From an uncultured Oscillospiraceae bacterium (GTDB lineage: Bacteria; Bacillota; Clostridia; Oscillospirales; Oscillospiraceae), in contig CAJUKT010000100.1 of assembly GCA_910587255.1 (NCBI GenBank), forward strand, positions 1 to 6,896: a stretch of DNA of 6,896 nucleotides, written 5' to 3'. Below the pieces are notes generated by a model. That model was not told the DNA's origin, did no database searches, and saw nothing but the letters and a program-made list of their open reading frames with translations. Shown piece after piece: positions 6,027 through 6,896 of the stretch; the first letter of the stretch is position 1; each line of letters begins with the position of its first letter. Both the position numbers and the translations under genes were made by a program.

Positions 6027-6055
6027 ATCATAAACCGCTTTGCGCCGCCTCACAA
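6027..6055 (-). promoter_or_regulatory. Probable ohyA promoter
   Basis: On the minus strand, -35 TTGTGA (6050-6055) and -10 TATGAT (6027-6032) are separated by 17 bases, a good housekeeping promoter. Transcription would start near 6020, giving a leader of about 45 bases. Because a strong terminator lies between tetR and this promoter, ohyA is probably transcribed on its own rather than with tetR. Confidence 0.65.
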
Positions 6056-6064
6056 TAAACAGAA

Positions 6065-6099
6065 CCCCCGCCATGATTAAAATTTCATCATGGCGGGGG
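6065..6099 (-). terminator. Strong intrinsic terminator after tetR
   Basis: CCCCCGCCATGAT (6065-6077) pairs perfectly with ATCATGGCGGGGG (6087-6099) around a nine-base loop. Read on the minus strand the stem is followed by a T-rich tail (TTCTGTTTATT), and it begins 13 bases past the tetR stop. The plus-strand side is followed by CTTTGTTT, so it may also stop transcription entering from the other side. It separates tetR from ohyA. Confidence 0.85.
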
Positions 6100-6112
6100 C
6101 TTTGTTTATGTT

Positions 6113-6697
6113 TCAATCATCTGCCTGCATATGTAAGGGTTTGTCCAGGCGGAACTCGTTCAGTGCCCGGACGATATTGCCATGGATCAGCCTGCTGACG
6201 CGCTCTACGATGACGGCGGGGTCTTCCTTCATATTCCCATCAATCCATTCCAGCATGATACCCACAAAGGCATATTGATAAAAGCCGGCAATAAACCGCT
6301 TGTCCTCTTCACTGACCGTCAACCCCGCAGACTTCTCCTCCGCCACCCCCAGAATCAGGCTGCGGATCAGTGGGTTCAGGTACTGCTCAATCCGTTCCCG
6401 GCTGACACAGCGGTAGACGTTTATGATGAAGGGCTTGTTCTCCCGCACCGCATAGAAGATGTTAAGAAATCCTTCCTGCCAGGTGTCATAGGTTTTCTTT
6501 CCCTCCAGCACTTGGGCGGCATCCTCTACACAGACCCACTCCACCAGATCATAGATATCCTTAAAGTGATAGTAGAAGGTCATGCGGCTGATGCCGCAGT
6601 CCTCGGTGATATTGTTGATGGTGATCTTGCTCAGCGGCTTCTGAAGCAGCAGGTTTTTCAGTGACGCCTCCAATGCCCGTTTTGTCATCTGTGACAT
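6113..6697 (-). CDS. TetR-family transcriptional regulator
   Basis: A 194-residue DNA-binding regulator, a normal length for TetR/AcrR proteins, which usually act as dimeric repressors released by a small ligand. The N-terminal domain (about residues 5-52) has the helix-turn-helix ITINNITEDCGISRMTFYYHF (26-46, given here by its ends ITINN and YYHF) followed by KDIYDLVEW. The rest (about 75-175) is a helical ligand and dimer domain resembling the TetR_C_8/DhaS-like class, with IIHxVYR-like IINVYRCVSRERIEQYL at 91-107. The start is set by GGAGG (6703-6707), five bases before the ATG. It lies upstream of ohyA on the same strand with 136 bases between them, including a terminator and the ohyA promoter. 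Control of ohyA, with fatty acids as ligand, is plausible from the neighbourhood but not shown. Confidence 0.92.
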   Translation of the reverse strand: MSQMTKRALEASLKNLLLQKPLSKITINNITEDCGISRMTFYYHFKDIYDLVEWVCVEDAAQVLEGKKTYDTWQEGFLNIFYAVRENKPFIINVYRCVSRERIEQYLNPLIRSLILGVAEEKSAGLTVSEEDKRFIAGFYQYAFVGIMLEWIDGNMKEDPAVIVERVSRLIHGNIVRALNEFRLDKPLHMQADD

Positions 6698-6718
6698 AAG
6701 AACCTCCGCAATATTTGG

Positions 6719-6738
6719 TGATCAATCCGGATACATGA
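6719..6738. promoter_or_regulatory. Imperfect 20-bp palindrome, candidate TetR operator
   Basis: The 20 bases centred on the perfect ATCCGGAT (6725-6732) match their own reverse complement at 14 of 20 positions. The site covers the predicted transcription start of tetR and touches the downstream edge of its -10 element, a typical place for an autorepressor to bind. I did not find the same core at the ohyA promoter. Confidence 0.4.
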
Positions 6739-6766
6739 ATAGATACACATCTTTTATGCGAATCAA
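6738..6766 (-). promoter_or_regulatory. Candidate tetR promoter
   Basis: On the minus strand TTGATT (6761-6766) and TCTATT (6738-6743) are separated by 17 bases; each matches four of six consensus positions. The predicted start near 6731 gives a leader of about 34 bases before the tetR ATG. It is a moderate match only, but it is the best placed pair in the upstream region. Confidence 0.4.
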
Positions 6767-6797
6767 GGTTTAAAAGCAAGAGAAGGGGGTAGAAAAA

Positions 6798-6874
6798 CAG
6801 CGCAAAAGAGTAGAGAATGTAAGTATGTGGCAAACAAATCTCATAACACTCTATTGCGCTGTCTGCGACAATAG
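6798..6874. repeat. Competing inverted repeats upstream of tetR
   Basis: CAGCGCAAAAGAG (6798-6810) is complementary to CTCTATTGCGCTG (6849-6861) at 12 of 13 positions, with a 38-base loop. Part of the right arm (CTATTGCGC, 6851-6859) can instead pair with GCGACAATAG (6865-6874), giving nine pairs with one bulged base. The two foldings exclude each other. On the plus strand TTGCGC (6854-6859) and CATAAT (6878-6883), 18 bases apart, could form a weak promoter leading out of the window. No gene is seen in 6767-6896. Confidence 0.4.
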
Positions 6875-6896
6875 TAGCATAATCGAAGCGGTAATG

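Noticed and set aside
1..6896. CRISPR array, tRNA, rRNA or riboswitch
   Set aside because: No regularly spaced repeats, no cloverleaf or rRNA-like sequence, and no known riboswitch core were seen on either strand by eye.

Overview
The window looks like chromosome from a GC-rich, gut-type member of the Clostridia (Oscillospirales, perhaps a Flavonifractor-like relative). The evidence is the GC-rich codon use in the intact genes, strong G-rich Shine-Dalgarno sequences, an ECF sigma / membrane protein / ABC transporter block and an oleate hydratase gene of the type common in gut Firmicutes. The taxonomic placement is inference from style, not from a marker gene.

Layout: (1) Positions 1-653 hold no convincing gene. 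A Pro/Cys-rich minus-strand reading frame lacks a ribosome-binding site, and there are small hairpins and an 11-bp direct repeat. (2) Positions 654-2966, plus strand, form one compact transcription unit with a sigma-A-like promoter: an ECF-type sigma factor, a six-helix membrane protein, an ABC ATPase and an ABC permease. The permease is cut off after about 115 codons, where foreign AT-rich DNA begins. (3) Positions 2967-4140 are a junkyard of broken pieces of lower GC: an unrecognised 39-codon C-terminal relic, the first half of a macro-domain (ADP-ribose) protein, a short DUF4417-like piece and the N-terminal part of an IS5-type transposase. They are interspersed with strong inverted repeats. 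(4) Positions 4141-6697, minus strand, hold a perfect 18-bp hairpin, an intact oleate hydratase gene (ohyA), its promoter and leader palindrome, a strong bidirectional terminator, and a TetR-family regulator gene. (5) Positions 6698-6896 hold the tetR control region, with a candidate promoter overlapping a 20-bp imperfect palindrome, and beyond that competing inverted repeats.

Working picture: the first block was probably an envelope-stress or antimicrobial-peptide type ABC exporter with its own sigma factor, now likely disabled by loss of most of its permease. The second block is a fatty-acid response unit: OhyA hydrates unsaturated fatty acids such as oleate to 10-hydroxy acids, and the adjacent TetR protein is a plausible but unproven regulator of it. 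I see no clear evidence of a wholly new system. The most interesting points are the broken transporter locus, the layered remnants, the hairpin cluster at 4067-4182 and the control regions around ohyA and tetR.
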